Part shown: positions 61,913-64,000 of the stretch, piece after piece | Numbering within the stretch: position 1 is the stretch's first letter | Layout of the letters: every line of letters begins with the position of its first letter | NCBI GenBank assembly: GCA_038501785.1 | Contig: JBAMJR010000089.1 | Span: forward strand, 5,002,001 to 5,066,000 | Length of the DNA: 64,000 nucleotides | Source: Myoxocephalus aenaeus | Lineage: Eukaryota > Chordata > Actinopteri > Perciformes > Cottidae | Direction: 5' to 3' | Translations under genes and position numbers: made by a program | The notes under the pieces: model-generated | What the model was told of the DNA's origin: nothing | The model's input: the letters and a program-made list of their open reading frames with translations, nothing else | The model's database searches: none

Positions 61913-62999
61913 TATAATCCATAAAAGGTGCCTCTCTGCAGAAAGGAAAGATGCATCTTTACCTCTGTATTTATATATTCTCTGGCTGGCTTTTTTACGA
62001 CATCTACAGAGAGGCGTTACTGTGTACTCCTGCAAGGGTCAAATCAAAGTCCACAGACTGTCAGAAAGTCAATGTTCAATTTACCCCACAGTGCAGGCAC
62101 ATTTTAGAAAAACAACTATTTTACTTCCCACTCTCTGGGACTGTAACATCAGTATCTTGTCATCCAAATTGTGGTTTCCAAAAGTATCTCTAAAATATAG
62201 TTAATATTTTAAAATGGTAATTTGTTGCCTTCAAATCAACACGATATCCATTCTGTCCTGTATCTGACACTTAATATTCAGTCATTATTTACTTTATCAG
62301 AAAGGCAGTCTTCCCCAAACCACGTCATAATAAAGCACTTATCAGTTGGTTCATTGGAGCCAATGGGATGCGTGAACAACAGTGAGTGTTTGGAGCTGAT
62401 TGGCTAAAAATGTTTATAGCTTCATCACACTGCCCTTTCACTTTTGTAATAGCGTTATTATAAAGTATTTGCTCATTTGTTTTTTATAAAATGTATTACA
62501 TCTTGCTGTCAATTTATGATTTCTTAATAACGGCTACTTTGCACATTTTGTAAAAGAGGGCACTGACTGAAGTTCATAATGTATCAGATAAGAACTTTGC
62601 GTCACAGCGGGCTCGGCCTCTCAGCAGTTTGGCAGTGACAGGGCCTGTTTCATAATACTTTCATAATCCAACCCATGTAGCTTCTCAGTGAGTAGGGGAA
62701 TTACGAGAACATTTCAGTTACTAGTTTATTAGGTTCAACTAGCAAAGTCTAACTAACAGTTTCCTGCTTGAAAGTTGGATTTATTGCAGGCCTGTGTATT
62801 AGACTGCATTAGTTTAAGTTTAATTATAAGTAAAACACAACAATACCAGACATTGGAGAAATCCTCTCAAGCGTCAGATTTCCCCATTCATTCACGTCTT
62901 TCTCCTAATTAATGTAATCAGTGACTATCAAAACTGAAATAGTGTGGCCCTATTTGTTAGATTTGATGAAACCTCAAAAGATCCTTTTTCATTTTGTTA

Positions 63000-63290
63000 C
63001 AACCCACCTCAATAAATGGGAGACCGGACGAGTTAAAAGTAATACATAACCACATTAAGTTAAAGAATACATAAACTAAACTTAAAGTCAGTAGCCAGTG
63101 ATGTCAGCATGGGTGGATGTCTGGAGCAAACAAAAAACAAACAGCAGTCGAGTTAGCTGGAAGAGACTTTCAAGCTGGAGCCACACCACGCTCAGCTGGG
63201 GCTCATCAGCTGGCGATCAACATCATGAGAGACAGAAAAGAGACGGCAAACAGGACTCAGACCACTAGTGTAAAGGAGGGGGCCCTAACG
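63000..63290 (+). repeat. Dispersed repeat, related to 38546-38880
   Basis: Starts TTACAACCCACCTCAATAAA and ends near GCAAACAGGACTCAGACCAC, in the same order and strand as its relative at 38.5 kb. Confidence 0.5.
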
Positions 63291-63480
63291 ATTTGAAGAA
63301 ATATAAGCAATATTTAATCTATCCTCTTCTAACGAAACATCGTTTCTGTTAGATTAATCATTTATAGCTTCTTCATGTGTTGGAGAGGTGAAGTCTCTTC
63401 ATTCTGCTAAAGGTCCAGTTTTAAGCGAGCTCACTTTGCTGTGATTGGTTAACCTGAGCCACAACCCCAGTGTGTTTGAT

Positions 63481-63483
<3 letters not shown>

Positions 63484-63516
<33 letters not shown>
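63484..63516 (+). repeat. (GA)n microsatellite
   Basis: About 16 GA units. Confidence 0.92.
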
Positions 63517-63517
<1 letters not shown>

Positions 63518-63619
63518 CTTTCACCAACTGAGGTTTGATATGTTTGTCCTCAAGGTGCATGTTTTTCACTTTCCCTCCAAATTGTAGTAGAGTAGAAGTA
63601 TAAAGTGACATGAAAACAA

Positions 63620-64000
63620 AATTTCAAATAAAGGAGCTCAAATTTGTACCCAAGTACAGAACTTGAGTAAATGTGCTTAGTTACATTACTGTGCGCAAGA
63701 TAGATGTTCATGTACTTTCACTATGAACGTGTTGCTGTATTAATACTTCAGTTTCACTAGATCAGGGGTTGTAGTCTTCAGATATTTTGCTAAAGTAAAA
63801 GTAATAATATCAGTGTAAAGATACTCTGTTACAAGTAAAAGTTCTACTTAATAGGGAATATGCTCATACGCATCAAAACTGTCCTTGTGGATTTAGCACA
63901 ATTTTGAAATACTAGTACTTGAGTATTTCCATTTTATGCTCCGTTATATTTCTAAACATCTCAGCGGCAATGGTTGTACTTTTTACTCAACCACAACATA
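63620..64000. mobile_element. hAT-like element fragments
   Basis: Contains ACTTGAGTAAATGTGCTTAG and GATACTCTGTTACAAGTAAA, the same type of ACTTAAGTAAAAGT-rich sequence as at 13750-14180. It runs off the window. Confidence 0.45.

Larger units (their letters stand above)
61913..64000. other. Upstream flank of ucp1
   Basis: AT-rich. Contains a dispersed repeat at 63.0-63.3 kb, a GA run and hAT-like fragments to the window edge. No gene was found. Confidence 0.5.

Overview
This is a stretch of a vertebrate nuclear genome, almost certainly a teleost fish (probably a percomorph). The genes are split into many short exons with GT/AG borders, the intergenic DNA is AT-rich, and several dispersed repeats have the look of fish families (an L2-type LINE tail, hAT-like short elements with CAGTGGTGGAA ends, the 'rev. 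TTATTAGTCCCGCAGTGGGG' repeat and others). There are no operons, CRISPR arrays or recognisable RNA genes. Exon borders were read by eye from splice sites and checked for phase continuity.

Layout. (1) 4.3-13.2 kb, minus: five exons of a FAM13-type RhoGAP gene, best called fam13a. Both ends are incomplete: the 3' part lies off the left edge and the initiator exon was not found. (2) 18.36-36.95 kb, minus: 25 exons that join in one frame to a 1402-residue protein. It has an N-terminal membrane anchor, four CUB domains, an elastase/chymotrypsin-like protease, two more CUB domains and a second protease. I know no standard vertebrate gene with exactly this order, so it is the most interesting object in the window. 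(3) 45.0-47.2 kb, minus: gprin3, a 728-residue single-coding-exon protein with a noncoding 5' exon near 49.4 kb. (4) 54.2-58.2 kb, plus: elmod2, 298 residues, eight coding exons. (5) 59.4-61.65 kb, minus: ucp1, 306 residues, six exons, tail-to-tail with elmod2.

The genes do not form one pathway. fam13a (Rho GTPase regulation), gprin3 (G-protein effector in neurons), elmod2 (GAP for Arl GTPases) and ucp1 (mitochondrial carrier) are a syntenic set. From memory of the human map, FAM13A and GPRIN3 are neighbours at 4q22 and UCP1 and ELMOD2 at 4q31, so the window joins two human chromosome 4 blocks; the CUB-protease gene sits between fam13a and gprin3.

The intergenic DNA and introns hold transposon relics. 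The clearest are a 330-bp foldback element with perfect 110-bp arms and TA duplications (41.25-41.58 kb) and a 1.18-kb terminal-inverted-repeat element nested in another repeat inside the protease gene (32.29-33.47 kb), which has a truncated relative at 53.1 kb.
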